DNA of 64,000 nucleotides from Bartonella taylorii 8TBB (GCF_902825155.1 NZ_CADEAG010000002.1:62001-126000); one strand, 5' to 3'. Counted from the first letter of the stretch, positions 46,676 through 58,506 are shown. Notes: generated by a model not told the origin, from the letters alone. Made by a program: numbers and translations.

Positions 46676-46795
46676 CTCTTGATTATGTTGCCTCCCATTG
46701 CATTTTCTTGAGTGTTCCCTTATGAGAATCTTTCAGATTGATTTTATCTCTGGGGGTTTTCTAAATTTGCCGAGCGTTTGTTCGGCTTTTTTTTT
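46676..46795 (+). ncRNA. AbcR-like (alpha-r15 family) small RNA candidate
   Basis: About 115 bases downstream of lsrB form a compact transcript candidate. A TAAAAT -10-like box (46665-46670) precedes it. Exposed anti-Shine-Dalgarno-like runs CCTCCC (46691) and TTCCCT (46715) follow. Then comes a small hairpin AATC/GATT (46728-46740), and finally a terminator GCCGA/TCGGC with nine T (46769-46795). In Sinorhizobium and Agrobacterium the AbcR1/AbcR2 pair lies right behind lsrB and pairs with ABC-transporter mRNAs through such C-rich loops with Hfq. I see one copy here rather than a tandem pair. Family assignment rests on synteny and motif pattern. Confidence 0.7.
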
Positions 46796-47339
46796 ATTTT
46801 TTGGAAGATCCTCTAAAAATGTAGATTTCTTAGCAAATAATAAGAAAAAACTTCCAAAAATTTTATGGGTATTCAATATTTTTCAGGCACCTCAAGGTGT
46901 GATGAGGAGCTTTGAGGAATATTAGGATTATAATAATTATTGCGGAATAGGAAAAGTTTGATTGAGAAGCATAGGATTTATAAGTGTCAAATTTTCTTTA
47001 GCAATACGAATTTAATTTGAGAAGTGTAAGCTGCATGAGTATGGAAAGGCGTTTTTTGGTGATAGTCATTTAATATGGCTATAAAATTCGAAAAGAGTGA
47101 TTTCTTGATCATAAAGTGAAAGATGCCAATAGCACGTTCCATATGAGGAAAAGAAGATAAAGATGTGTTTTATAATTATATCATTTTTTGCTTTGTTCTA
47201 AGAAAATATCTCCATGTTGTTTTATCGATACATATTTTCTGTAGAATCCATTTACTTACGCTATATTCAAATGACTGAAAATCTTTCAGATCAGCTGTTT
47301 GGCAACGAAAAATTGTAAAAACAGATGAGTTCAAGGTTT
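46796..47339. other. Intergenic region between the sRNA candidate and aatA
   Basis: AT-rich sequence without a supported gene. I looked for a second AbcR-type RNA here and found no second C-rich loop plus terminator. Both the + strand sRNA and the - strand aatA end toward it. Confidence 0.45.
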
Positions 47340-48563
<1,224 letters not shown>

Positions 48564-48816
48564 TCAAAAAGGGTCATCGCTCTTTTTAAGGGCATTTTAT
48601 AAAAGATTACATTGTGTGCAATAAAAAACTGTCGGAAAATACCTAGAAAGTTTTGTTTAAAATATGGAATTTGTATCTTTGTTTTTGAAGTTTTTACAAG
48701 GAAGGTGTTTGGAGGATTTATGGCATAAGGGGAGGGACAGAAGTATTTTTATAATTTTGCAAAATAGATAGGCAGTATTTTGTTTTATAAGGATAAATTA
48801 TGCTTCATAAAGAACA

Positions 48817-48846
48817 AAAATCCTCATCTTTGCAGGTGAGGATTTT
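48817..48846. terminator. Rho-independent terminator of the cold-shock gene
   Basis: AAAATCCTCA and TGAGGATTTT arms enclose a 10-base loop. On the minus strand it lies 25 bases after the stop and is followed by a T-rich run. Confidence 0.82.
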
Positions 48847-48870
48847 GAAATAGCATCTAAAATTTGAATA

Positions 48871-49080
48871 TCAAAGTGCGCTAAGATTACCAGCGGCAAA
48901 TTTCCCAGAACGACGATCTTGAAGAACTTCATAGGAAATTTTTTGCCCTTCATTAAGATTATTGAGACCAGAACGCTCGACAGCGGAAATATGTACGAAT
49001 ACATCTGCACTTCCATCACTAGGCTGAATGAATCCGAAACCTTTTGTTGTGTTAAACCACTTAACTGTTCCTGTAGACAT
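48871..49080 (-). CDS. cspA: Cold-shock domain protein CspA-type
   Basis: The 69-residue single OB-fold protein binds single-stranded RNA and DNA and melts mRNA structure. RNP1-like KGFGFI (residues 13-18) and RNP2-like VFVHIS (26-31) are both present after the usual start MSTGTVKWFN. The frame is open 17 codons further upstream, but AGGAAAC lies before ATG 49080 and family length supports it. A long A/T-rich leader precedes it, as is common for cold-shock genes. It has its own terminator. Which member of the Csp set it is cannot be told. Confidence 0.95.
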   Translation of the reverse strand: MSTGTVKWFNTTKGFGFIQPSDGSADVFVHISAVERSGLNNLNEGQKISYEVLQDRRSGKFAAGNLSAL

Positions 49081-49323
49081 AGGAAACTCCTTAGAATATA
49101 TAATTATATTGTGTACTGAAGCTAAAAGCATTCAATACGGTTTTAGATCGAAATTAGGTGGGAGAAGTTTCGTCGAAAGTGCAGATCGCACAGGAAAGAA
49201 AGTCACATAACCGAAAGTTCGATGAAACTCATATAAAGGTTTTTGAGATAAAATGCAAGTCTTAATTGGTATTTTTATACGAAGATAAAGAAAGGGCGGT
49301 ATATTTTGCTGCATATAAAAGTT

Positions 49324-52300
49324 TTAAGTGAAATAACTTTGCAGTGAGCGCACTTCAAGGCTACTTTTTTTGAGTGCTTCGATGGCTTCCACTACGGATT
49401 TTGCTCCAGCTATTGTTGTATAATAGGGGACTTTTTGCATAAGTGCTGCATAGCGTAGTGATTTTGAGTCTGAGATGGCACTGGCAGTACTGGTTGTATT
49501 AAAAATCAATTGAATTTGTCGATTACGAATGGCATCTTCAATATGGGGGTGCCCCTCTAGCACTTTGTTGATTTTTTTTGCTTCAACATTATGTTCAGCA
49601 AGAAATTTCTGTGTTCCACTTGTTGCTAAAACAGAAAAGCCCAGTTCAGTTAAAAGTTTTACGGGATTTAAGATACGTTTTTTGTCTTCATCTCTTACAG
49701 AAACGAACAAAGTTCCTTCTTTTGGAAGTTCAACACCAGCTCCAAGTTGGGCTTTAGCAAAAGCAAGAGCAAATTTGTAATCAAGTCCCATAACTTCACC
49801 GGTTGAACGCATTTCTGGACCAAGAAGTGTGTCGACACCTGAAAAACGAGCAAAAGGAAAAACGGCTTCTTTGACAGCGATATGTTGTTTTTGTTGTATA
49901 GAGGGTAGTCCACCATAAGCTTGAAGCGCTTTGTGGAGAGTTTCTCCTGCCATAATACGTGCGGCTATTTTGGCAATGGGACGACCAATGGTTTTTGCAA
50001 CGAATGGGACAGTACGCGAAGCACGGGGATTAACTTCTAAGACATAAATTGTTCCATCTTTAATGGCATATTGTACATTCATTAAGCCACGAACATGAAG
50101 TGCTTGTGCTAATGCTTTGGTTTGACGCTCTAATTCAGCTACTATTTTATGTGAGAGCGTATGCACTGGTAAAGAACATGCTGAATCACCAGAGTGAATA
50201 CCGGCTTCTTCAATATGTTCCATAATGCCAACGACGAGTGTTTTTTCTCCATCACATAGACAATCAACATCAACTTCAATTGCTTCTGTTAGATAGGTAT
50301 CAAATAAAAGTGGATTTTTACCAAGCAATGTGTTGATTTGTGCCGTTTTGTCGCTGGGATAGCGAGATTTAATATCTTCTGGAATCAGTTCAGGTACACT
50401 TTCAAGCAAATAATTTTGCAAGCCGCGCTCATCGCGGATAATTTGCATAGCACGTCCTCCTAAAACATAAGAAGGGCGCACAACCAATGGAAAGCCTAGT
50501 TCATGGGCGATGAGGCGTGCTTGTTCGATTGAATGGGCAATACCGTTTTTAGGCTGTGTGAGGTTAAGTTTGAACAACAATTTTTGAAAACGGTCTCTGT
50601 CTTCTGCCAAATCGATGGAATCAGGTGAAGTGCCTAAGATAGGGATATTATGTTTTTCTAGTGCGCTTGCTAATTTTAATGGTGTTTGTCCACCAAATTG
50701 GACAATGGCCCCAACCAATTCGCCTTTTTTCTGTTCTGTTTCTAAAACAGCGAGTACATCTTCTGTCGTTAAAGATTCAAAATAAAGACGATTAGAAGTA
50801 TCATAGTCTGTTGAGACAGTTTCAGGATTACAGTTAATCATAATCGCTTCGAAACCTGCATCACGTAGCGCAAAAGCAGCGTGGCAGCAACAATAGTCAA
50901 ATTCAATGCCTTGTCCGATGCGGTTTGGTCCCCCGCCTAAAATAGCAATTTTTTTGCGGTCAGAAACTTGTGCTTCTGAGTGTTCTACACCTGCAAAGGG
51001 AACTTCATAGGTTGAATACATATACACGGTAGGTGAAGAAAATTCAGCTGCGCAAGTGTCAATTCGTTTGAAAACGTGCTTAACATTAAGCGTTTTGCGC
51101 AAAGCAGCTATATTATCGGGCTCTTGTCCTGTAAGGGTGGCTAAACGTGCATCCGAAAAACCCATAGCTTTTAACATGCGTAGATTGTCTGCATCTTGGG
51201 GCAAACCATGGGTGCGGATGCGCTGTTCCATTTCAATAATTGAGGCTATTTGTTCTAGAAACCATGGATCAATTTTGCTGATTTGATGAATTTCATTTAA
51301 AGGCAAGCCTGTCCGCATTGCTTGGGCAATGTAACGTAGACGATCAGGACTTGGTATTGCAATGGCGGAGCGTATGGAACTCTTTTCATCACCTTCAGCA
51401 TGTTCAGGGATCACAATTTCATCAAGACCGGTAAGACCCGTTTCAAGTCCACGGAGCGCTTTTTGCAGTGATTCTTGAAAGGTGCGACCGATTGCCATCA
51501 CTTCTCCTACAGATTTCATCGCAGTTGTTAAGACAGATGATGAACCAGGAAATTTTTCGAAGGCAAAACGAGGAATTTTGGTAACAATATAGTCAATAGA
51601 AGGTTCGAATGATGCTGGTGTTGCACCACCAGTAATATCATTTTTTAATTCATCAAGTGTGTAGCCAACTGCTAGCTTAGCTGCTACCTTGGCAATTGGA
51701 AAACCTGTTGCTTTTGAGGCAAGCGCTGAAGAGCGGGAAACACGCGGGTTCATTTCAATGACGATGAGGCGGCCATTTTCAGGGTTAACAGCAAACTGTA
51801 CATTTGATCCACCGGTTTCAACACCAATTTCACGCAATACGGCAATTGAAGCATTGCGCATACATTGATATTCTTTATCTGTTAAAGTGAGGGCAGGCGC
51901 TACGGTGATTGAATCGCCAGTGTGAATTCCCATAGGGTCAATGTTTTCAATAGAACAAACAATGATACAGTTATCGTTCTTATCGCGAACGACTTCCATC
52001 TCATATTCTTTCCATCCTAAAACACTTTCTTCAATCAAAACCTCTGTTGTAGGCGAAGCCTCAAGTCCGCGTTCAATGATTTCATAAAATTCAGAACGGT
52101 TGTAAGCGATTCCTCCACCGGTACCGCCAAGGGTGAATGAAGGACGGATAATAGCTGGAAGACCAATAACATCAAGAGCTTGAACCGCTTTTGCTGTTGC
52201 ATGTGCGATATAATGTTGTTTGCGGTCGGCTTCTGTGTGTCGCCAATTGCGTTCAAGTTCTTCTAGTGCTTGGTCAAGCGCATCACCAGAAAATTTCGCT

Positions 52301-52809
52301 TTAAGTTCATCGCGCATTTTTGCATGCTGCTGGCGATTTTCTTCTTTGAGTTCCGTTGCATTGGCTAACATAGAACGTGGTGTTTCTAAACCAATTTTTG
52401 CCATTGCCTTGCGAAATAGGGCTCGATCTTCCGCTTTATCAATAGCATCTGCGTTTGCACCTATCATTTCAACATGGTAGCGGTCTAAAATTCCCATACG
52501 CTTTAATGATAAAGCAGTATTGAGTGCAGTTTGACCTCCCATAGTTGGTAAAAGGGCGTCAGGACGTTCACGAGCAATAATTTGTGCAACTATTTCAGGA
52601 GTAATGGGCTCAATATAAGTCGCATCAGCTAAATCTGGATCTGTCATAATGGTGGCGGGATTGGAATTCACTAAAATTATTCGATAACCTTCTTCTTTTA
52701 GAGCTTTGCAAGCTTGTGTGCCTGAATAGTCAAATTCACACGCCTGACCGATAACAATGGGTCCTGCTCCAATGATAAGAATAGATTTTATATCTGTGCG
52801 TTTTGGCAT
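49324..52809 (-). CDS. carB: Carbamoyl-phosphate synthase large subunit
   Basis: The 1161-residue subunit makes carbamoyl phosphate from ammonia (supplied by CarA), bicarbonate and two ATP, for pyrimidines and arginine. The two ATP-grasp halves are clear: [20 protein letters not shown] (near 14) with [15 protein letters not shown] (near 220), and [20 protein letters not shown] (near 627) with [13 protein letters not shown] (near 777). A C-terminal MGS-like allosteric domain starts near 1020 ([15 protein letters not shown]). An insertion rich in charged residues near 165-215 is usual for alphaproteobacteria. AGGGAAAAACC precedes the ATG. CarA is 3.3 kb upstream on the same strand, separated by two other genes and a pseudogene. 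Confidence 0.97.
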   Translation of the reverse strand: MPKRTDIKSILIIGAGPIVIGQACEFDYSGTQACKALKEEGYRIILVNSNPATIMTDPDLADATYIEPITPEIVAQIIARERPDALLPTMGGQTALNTALSLKRMGILDRYHVEMIGANADAIDKAEDRALFRKAMAKIGLETPRSMLANATELKEENRQQHAKMRDELKAKFSGDALDQALEELERNWRHTEADRKQHYIAHATAKAVQALDVIGLPAIIRPSFTLGGTGGGIAYNRSEFYEIIERGLEASPTTEVLIEESVLGWKEYEMEVVRDKNDNCIIVCSIENIDPMGIHTGDSITVAPALTLTDKEYQCMRNASIAVLREIGVETGGSNVQFAVNPENGRLIVIEMNPRVSRSSALASKATGFPIAKVAAKLAVGYTLDELKNDITGGATPASFEPSIDYIVTKIPRFAFEKFPGSSSVLTTAMKSVGEVMAIGRTFQESLQKALRGLETGLTGLDEIVIPEHAEGDEKSSIRSAIAIPSPDRLRYIAQAMRTGLPLNEIHQISKIDPWFLEQIASIIEMEQRIRTHGLPQDADNLRMLKAMGFSDARLATLTGQEPDNIAALRKTLNVKHVFKRIDTCAAEFSSPTVYMYSTYEVPFAGVEHSEAQVSDRKKIAILGGGPNRIGQGIEFDYCCCHAAFALRDAGFEAIMINCNPETVSTDYDTSNRLYFESLTTEDVLAVLETEQKKGELVGAIVQFGGQTPLKLASALEKHNIPILGTSPDSIDLAEDRDRFQKLLFKLNLTQPKNGIAHSIEQARLIAHELGFPLVVRPSYVLGGRAMQIIRDERGLQNYLLESVPELIPEDIKSRYPSDKTAQINTLLGKNPLLFDTYLTEAIEVDVDCLCDGEKTLVVGIMEHIEEAGIHSGDSACSLPVHTLSHKIVAELERQTKALAQALHVRGLMNVQYAIKDGTIYVLEVNPRASRTVPFVAKTIGRPIAKIAARIMAGETLHKALQAYGGLPSIQQKQHIAVKEAVFPFARFSGVDTLLGPEMRSTGEVMGLDYKFALAFAKAQLGAGVELPKEGTLFVSVRDEDKKRILNPVKLLTELGFSVLATSGTQKFLAEHNVEAKKINKVLEGHPHIEDAIRNRQIQLIFNTTSTASAISDSKSLRYAALMQKVPYYTTIAGAKSVVEAIEALKKSSLEVRSLQSYFT

Positions 52810-53018
52810 GGTTTTTCCCTATGACAAATATCCGTGCGCGATTGAGGCAGACAGAATTAAATTTTGCGGTTAAAATAATTTTATAGGTTAAGTGACAAAG
52901 AAAGTAAGCACAAAAATGCCTTTTCCATGTTTTTTTTATTGATTAAAAATCAATGTCTTTTTTTTGCTGATCGACTTTAATATGAGTACGAGAGTGTGAT
53001 CTTAATAAGGAGACAATA

Positions 53019-53315
53019 ATGTGTCGAAAAGTCAGAATTTTGAAGACTATCATGCTTGATTAAGTATAAGCAGTTATTTGCAAGAAAAAGGAACGTCATG
53101 AAATAAAACGAGGCTTTTTATGTGCGGTGATGAGTATAACAACTTTATCATTATTTGGTATTGTAAGTCAATTTTATGATCTCCAATTATAATGGAAAAA
53201 AGTAATTATTGATATTAAGTTGGCGGTTTTCTCAATATACGAAGCTAGACTAGAATTATCTGATATTGCGATTAAAATCGTAAACAAAAACATTGTATTT
53301 GCACAGATTGCATGA
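53019..53315 (+). pseudogene. Degraded 99-codon gene with three in-frame stops
   Basis: AAGGAG sits at ideal distance before ATG 53019, and one frame runs 98 sense positions to TGA, interrupted by stop codons at positions 15, 17 and 57 or so. The translation includes RHEIKRGFLCAVMSITTLSLFG-like and KLAVFSIYEARLELSDIAIKIVN-like pieces, so a small protein with one membrane helix is likely. I do not recognise the family. It lies between carB and the DUF1460 gene, inside a 590-base spacer otherwise empty. Confidence 0.5.
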
Positions 53316-53399
53316 ATTTGAATATTTATCTTGATGACTTAAGTGCTGATTTGAATCCATGTTTGGTAGTATGAGGGACATTTCTATCCCCCATATATT

Positions 53400-54251
53400 T
53401 TATTGGAGAGCTCTTAAAACAATGATTCCTGGTGTTTTCGTGACGTAATCCATAAAAGGTGAATCTACTACTTTTTCATTTTCTTTTCGTGAAGAAGCAT
53501 TTCGTAACATTGGGCCATTGTCTGTCATGATAAAGAAACCTACATGGGTTACATCCAATCCAGCAAGTTTGGTATAAATACCAATGAAATCACCAGTTTG
53601 TAAACGGCTTATAACCTCTTCATTAATAAAGTTACTTGGAATATACGTTATATTGCGTTTAACAATTGGTAGCCCAGGAAGGTAATTTCCACTATTAGCT
53701 TTTTTATTGAGATACTTTTCAGTGCTTACTGTATTAGGGCTTAGCTGTGCGGTTATGTCATCGGCTTGTTTATATTCTCTATAAGCCCAATCAGTGAAAA
53801 AGTGCTTCCGGTTCAAAAAGCTAACATTCCCATCAACATAACGTGTTTTTATGACATTATTTATGAATTCTGTTTGCGATGTTGATTTCCGTAATGCTTC
53901 AACATAGTCTAGATAAGTGAAGCAATCTAAACCTCTAAAATCGATTATCAGTTTTTCTGGTATATTTTCTGTGCCATGTAACATATTCGCTTTGTAAGGT
54001 GTTCCTAAAAAAGCTTCAGATAGCACGCTGATCATTTCTCCTCTCTCATGATTATTAACCTTCGAACGTTTTTCAAGAAGAGTATTCAGTTTATTTAAGG
54101 TATATGCATCTAGATTTACTTCTAATGTTTGTTGTATTTCCGTTTTGTGTGCTGGAGTATCCTTGTTTACGCTAGAATCTTGGATATCACATCCTGTACC
54201 CAAAACTGAGATTAACATTAATTGGAATATTCTTCGCATTTTATTCACCAT
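53400..54251 (-). CDS. DUF1460 lipoprotein, NlpC/P60-like amidase family
   Basis: The 283-residue protein has a lipoprotein signal with lipobox GTGC (Cys near 21). The DUF1460 domain shows the catalytic-type Cys in FRGLDCFTYLDYVEAL (near 109), the region NVSFLNRKHFFTDWAYRE (near 143) and the His in GLDVTHVGFFIM (near 237). The family belongs to the papain-like NlpC/P60 fold and is thought to cut peptide bonds of peptidoglycan; enterobacterial relatives are well known. It is scattered in alphaproteobacteria, and the gene is low in GC and bordered by an extreme AT-rich stretch, so acquisition by transfer is plausible. No clear ribosome site is seen; MRRIFQL (54239) is an alternative start. Confidence 0.82.
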   Translation of the reverse strand: MVNKMRRIFQLMLISVLGTGCDIQDSSVNKDTPAHKTEIQQTLEVNLDAYTLNKLNTLLEKRSKVNNHERGEMISVLSEAFLGTPYKANMLHGTENIPEKLIIDFRGLDCFTYLDYVEALRKSTSQTEFINNVIKTRYVDGNVSFLNRKHFFTDWAYREYKQADDITAQLSPNTVSTEKYLNKKANSGNYLPGLPIVKRNITYIPSNFINEEVISRLQTGDFIGIYTKLAGLDVTHVGFFIMTDNGPMLRNASSRKENEKVVDSPFMDYVTKTPGIIVLRALQ

Positions 54252-54729
54252 TTTTATATTAAGAATTAATCAATAAGTAATCACTAAAAATGATATTTTA
54301 CTATTATAATAAGATTAGTATTGCGTTTACAATAACATATAACACTTTATATATAAATATACATAGATATTTTATTGTATAATAACTATATTTGTTTATA
54401 AATTTTGTATTTATATTTTAAATATTATTACTTTTATATTAATTATCCTATAATCATTTGTGTATATTTTATAATATATCTATATTAATAATATTATAAT
54501 AAGTATATTATTAATAGTAATTTTTCATTATATTCACCAAGTCATTTTTGAAAATGGTGAGGATAATTTACAAAAATGCATGCAGTGTTACGTATCAGAT
54601 AAAGTAAAAATTTGTAATATTTTTTGGTTTTTTCTAAATTTTTTACTTTAACCATAGTTTTTATGAAAATAATGCTATCTAGCGATTTTTAACAAGAGGT
54701 AGAGTTCAGAAGATAGTGGGGAACACAAT
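54252..54729. other. Extremely AT-rich spacer
   Basis: The stretch at about 54260-54540 is almost only A and T, with many TATA and TTAT repeats. It is far more AT-rich than any other region of the window. No coding frame or RNA is supported. Promoters of the divergent DUF1460 and MFS genes must lie at its ends. Such DNA would be curved and easily melted, and could attract nucleoid proteins; that is inference. Confidence 0.75.
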
Positions 54730-55959
54730 ATGCATGCTATCAATGATAAAACACTTAATCCAAAGCTTATTCGCCGTGGACTTCTTTTAGTTTTCATTAC
54801 TTTGTTATTGGATATTGTTGGTACCACAATCATTAATCCTATTTTGCCTGAATATTTTGCTCTGTTGATGGGAGATGATATTAGGAAATCTTCTATTGAA
54901 GGAGGGAAATTACTGGCAGCTTATTCAGCCATGCAATTTCTGTTTGCTCCTGCTATTGGAAATCTTTCTGATCGTTATGGACGTCGTCCTATTTTGCTTA
55001 TCTCTCTTATCAGTTTTATGATTGGTCATTTCATATGCGCTATAGCGTGGAGCTATCCTATATTGTTTATTGGACGTCTTTTATCAGGGGTGAGCGGTGC
55101 TGGTTTAGCAGTTTGTATGGCTTATATCGCTGATATATCCGATGATAAAACGCGAACGCGCAACTTCGGTTTGTTAGGAATTGCATCCGGATTAGGGTTT
55201 ATTTTAGGTTCGTTTATAGGCGGTTTTTTAGGACAATTCGGCCCGCGTACTCCATTTTATTTTTCTGCTGGTTTTTCACTTATTATTTTTATTTTTGTGT
55301 GGGCTATGCTTCCAGAAACTCTTCCCATACAAAATAGGCGCTGTTTTAATATTAAGCGTGCAAATCCTTTGGGAGCTCTTTGGGAACTCAGACAATATCC
55401 GATGGTTCTTTGGGTGCTACTGGTCTTTTTTCTTTATTGGTTTGCAGAATCTGTATGGCCAAGCATTTGGGCATTCATTGCTAAAGAACGCTATGGTTGG
55501 AATTCCTTGTCTATTGGATTGTCGTATAGTGTTTTTGGGGTAGGACAGATTATTGTTGTAGCTCTCTTTCTGCCCTATTTATCTAAACGATGGAGTAACT
55601 GGTGTATTGTGATGGTGGGGCTCCTTTTTGCATTGGTTGGTGAGCTTGGATACGCATTTGCAACACAAGGGTGGATGGTTTATGTGGTGTTTGTGTGTAC
55701 AATGTGTGAGTATCTGGTTCAAGCCCCTATGCGTGCTATTGCCTCGGCACAGGTACCGCCAAATGTACAAGGAGAATTGCAGGGAGCAATGACATCTGTT
55801 ATCTCATTGGGCTTAATATTTGGATCCATTTTTTATATGCTTCTCTTCGAGCGATTTACACAGAAAGGTATGGCATTTTATTTTTCTGGTGCGCCTTTTT
55901 TGGGAAGTTTCTGTATGCTTATCGTTACGATGATAGTTTTTGCTTTACGAGTACGCTAA
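54730..55959 (+). CDS. MFS transporter, TetA-like drug:H+ antiporter family
   Basis: The 409-residue protein has twelve predicted membrane helices. Motif A, GNLSDRYGRRPILL, follows helix 2 (near residues 77-90), and motif C-type glycines lie in GIASGLGFILGSFIGGFLG (near 150), as in drug exporters related to TetA. The first helix has LLLDIVGTTIINPILPEYF, also typical of this group. A GGGGAA site precedes the ATG. The substrate cannot be predicted; tetracycline resistance should not be assumed. It interrupts carB and carA on the opposite strand. Confidence 0.9.
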   Translation: MHAINDKTLNPKLIRRGLLLVFITLLLDIVGTTIINPILPEYFALLMGDDIRKSSIEGGKLLAAYSAMQFLFAPAIGNLSDRYGRRPILLISLISFMIGHFICAIAWSYPILFIGRLLSGVSGAGLAVCMAYIADISDDKTRTRNFGLLGIASGLGFILGSFIGGFLGQFGPRTPFYFSAGFSLIIFIFVWAMLPETLPIQNRRCFNIKRANPLGALWELRQYPMVLWVLLVFFLYWFAESVWPSIWAFIAKERYGWNSLSIGLSYSVFGVGQIIVVALFLPYLSKRWSNWCIVMVGLLFALVGELGYAFATQGWMVYVVFVCTMCEYLVQAPMRAIASAQVPPNVQGELQGAMTSVISLGLIFGSIFYMLLFERFTQKGMAFYFSGAPFLGSFCMLIVTMIVFALRVR

Positions 55960-56124
55960 TCATCTTAAAATGATAACTGGTCAGAATTTTTTTGCTAAGA
56001 AATTCAAAAGGCAAAACTGAATTCTATAAGTAAATTGAGCTGCTTTCTTGCTGAAAAGCGATATGTTTGTGCATAGAAAAAGGGTAAAATTTGAGGGAAG
56101 ATAACCAAAAGAAAAGCATTTTAA

Positions 56125-57321
56125 TTACGCTATTTTTTTATAGTTCATAATAAGTTCGCTGAAATGTTGAAAGAGGTAGTGGCTGTCTTGTGGCCCAGGG
56201 GAAGCTTCAGGGTGATATTGAACAGAAAAAATTGGTTTTCCAATGATACGGATACCACAGTTTGAACCATCAAAAAGGGAGATATGTGTTTCTTGAACGT
56301 GGTTTGGTAAAGATGTAGCGTCTACGGCAAAACCATGGTTCATTGATACAATTTCGACTTTCCCTGTGTTAAGATCTTTAACAGGATGGTTGGCACCATG
56401 ATGACCTTGGTGCATTTTTACGGTTTTTGCGCCCATAGTAAGAGCAAGAAGTTGATGACCGAGACATATACCAAAAATTGGTAAATTATGATCAATCAAT
56501 GTTTTGATAGTTGTACTAGCATATTGGGCTGTAGCGGCTGGATCCCCAGGTCCATTAGAAAGAAAAATACCATCAGGGTGCATTGCTAGAATTTCTTCTG
56601 CATTCGTGTGTGCGGGCACAACAGTAATGTGTGCATCCTGTGTAGCCATAAGACGAAGAATGTTACGCTTAATGCCATAGTCGATTGCAATGATATGAAG
56701 ATTATGTACACTGTTTTCACTATATCCTTTATTCCATACCCATGGTTTTTCATTCCATTGCCTTAATGATTGAGATGTAACCTCTTTCGTAAGGTCGAGA
56801 TTGAGAAGACCGAGCCATTTTTGTGCGCGCTTCTTCAAAGAAGGGATATCGAAATTCCCTTGAGGATCATGCGCAATGATGGCATTTTGTGCACCTTTTT
56901 CACGGATAAGAATGGTTAGCGCACGCGTATCAATACCACAAAGTGCAATAATTTTACGTGCTTTGAGCCATTGATTAAGGTTTTCATTTGCACGGTAATT
57001 AGAGGGATTTGTAATGTCTGCTTTGAAAATAGCTCCAACAGCACCATGACAGTTTAGGGGCGTGAGATCTTCAATATCTTCGCTGTTTGTACCTACATTT
57101 CCTATATGAGGAAAAGTAAAATTAATGATTTGTTGCGTATATGATGGATCTGTAAGAATTTCTTCATAGCCTGTTATGGCGGTATTGAAACATACTTCCG
57201 CCTCAGCAATACCCGTAGCACCTGCTCCTTTACCTTCAATAACTGTTCCATCAGCTAATACTAAGAGGGCTGTAGGTTTGCTTACACTCCATGGTTCGCA
57301 AGATGGGGTAGATTGTGTCAT
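56125..57321 (-). CDS. carA: Carbamoyl-phosphate synthase small subunit
   Basis: The 398-residue glutamine amidotransferase hydrolyses glutamine and channels ammonia to CarB. The N-terminal CPSase domain has LADGTVIEGKGAGATG (near 24), CFNTAITGYEEILTDPSY (near 48) and IDTRALTILIREKG (near 130). The class I amidotransferase domain has FLSNGPGDPA (near 252), the nucleophile in FGICLGHQLLAL (near 281), HGFAVD (near 325) and VQYHPEASPGP (near 365) with the catalytic His and Glu. The frame continues 20 codons upstream, but MTQSTPS (ATG 57321) gives the usual start. A wrecked yqeY gene lies divergently behind it. Confidence 0.96.
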   Translation of the reverse strand: MTQSTPSCEPWSVSKPTALLVLADGTVIEGKGAGATGIAEAEVCFNTAITGYEEILTDPSYTQQIINFTFPHIGNVGTNSEDIEDLTPLNCHGAVGAIFKADITNPSNYRANENLNQWLKARKIIALCGIDTRALTILIREKGAQNAIIAHDPQGNFDIPSLKKRAQKWLGLLNLDLTKEVTSQSLRQWNEKPWVWNKGYSENSVHNLHIIAIDYGIKRNILRLMATQDAHITVVPAHTNAEEILAMHPDGIFLSNGPGDPAATAQYASTTIKTLIDHNLPIFGICLGHQLLALTMGAKTVKMHQGHHGANHPVKDLNTGKVEIVSMNHGFAVDATSLPNHVQETHISLFDGSNCGIRIIGKPIFSVQYHPEASPGPQDSHYLFQHFSELIMNYKKIA

Positions 57322-57583
57322 AGTGTGTGCCCACAATGTTATTTTCTGAAAGGTATCATGACTAACGTTACACAAAAGCACAACTATAACAGATGCTGTG
57401 TATATTGTTCTTACAATGTTTCGCTTAAGGTGGAGAGTATAGGTCTATTCCATGAAGAGGTAAAGTCCTGTTTTTGGATTTTCCAAGATCTAGTGTCATT
57501 ATTTTGTATCGTGCATAGCAAGATGTGTAAAGATTGGTTAAAAACCGTCTTTCTGTCTGAACAAATTCAAATTGAGTAAATCT

Positions 57584-58032
57584 ATGTTGTGTGCTCAAAT
57601 TGATATGGTCCTCAAAACTACTTTAAAGGTGCAGGATAGCACGCGTTTTTCTATACTTTGTTTAATGTATGTGCCATTAGAGAGCGTGATATTCTTATCT
57701 CATGATGAAGAGAAACTAGAAGTGTATGATCATCAGATACAGTCTATTTTCACTAGAATACTTCAACAGCGTGAGGAGCCAACGCGTGTTTATAAAGAAT
57801 CTGGTTGTTTAGCACTGATAGAGGAATAGGTGGAAATGGAAGTCATTCGTGAACTTCTTTCTTTATCAGATTGATGAGGGGAAGTTGAATAGGCGCTTTT
57901 TGAAGTTTTGAAACAAATAAAAGCTGAAAGTTTCCCTGATATCAGTACGATTATGACATGGTTTAAGGAACTTTATACGGGGCAAATGAATTTTCTAAAG
58001 TTTGCAGTAGTCTTCGTGAAAAATTAAGATAA
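57584..58032 (+). pseudogene. yqeY (GatB/YqeY-domain) pseudogene
   Basis: The frame from ATG 57584 reads MLCAQIDMVLKTTLKVQD and ILQQREEPTRVYKESGCLALIEE, matching the start and centre of the 150-residue YqeY family. It then continues in the same frame through at least four stop codons (VEMEVIRELLSLSD, then KQIKAESFPDISTIMTWFKELYTGQMNF). One base shift later the true family end CSSLREKLR and a stop at 58032 appear. The gene lies beside carA, where rhizobial relatives keep an intact yqeY. It is clearly inactivated by several stops and a frameshift. Confidence 0.85.
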
Positions 58033-58506
58033 ATCGTATTAATTTGCCAAGGGTATCTGAAAGTTATTTTTTACCAGCAGCTCGTCCAGTGTACAGAGAG
58101 TATGAAGACAATGTTGATAGTACGCTTATTTCATAAAAGTTAGCACGAAAGAATACTTCTTTGAAATAAACAAGATAGTATTTTAATTCCTTTCTAAAAA
58201 AGATTTATAGCTTTCAATCCAGACAAGCGTTGAGAAAAAATAAGGTGGTTTAAAAAGCTGCCTTAAAATTTTTCTAGGAGCGTGTCGTTGCCCTTTTTGA
58301 TGTTCTAACGCATTTATTTTATTGAGTGTTATTGTCTTTTCAAGAGTGATTATTATTCTACAGGAAATTTAAATGCAGATGATTTTTTTCAGGAGCGCAT
58401 CTTACAAAAAGTATCTCGAAAAGAAAGTTTCATTTGTAATACGCTGTTGAGATAAGCTTGAAAACTTTATTCTGTTACCTAAAAAATATATATAAAAATC
58501 AATTTT
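58033..58506. other. Intergenic region behind the yqeY pseudogene
   Basis: AT-rich sequence between the pseudogene and the end of ubiC. Relatives often have dnaG here; I looked for its zinc-finger start and found none. No RNA or repeat is supported. Confidence 0.45.

Noticed and set aside
46796-47339. Second AbcR-type sRNA
   Set aside because: No second promoter, C-rich loop and terminator combination was found.
53019-53063. 14-residue leader peptide for attenuation
   Set aside because: No terminator or codon run for a regulatory amino acid follows, and the same frame continues as a coding-like sequence past the stop, which better fits a pseudogene.
54252-54600. Replication origin in the AT-rich spacer
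   Set aside because: No DnaA-box cluster, no dnaA, hemE or other origin neighbour, and no iterons are visible.
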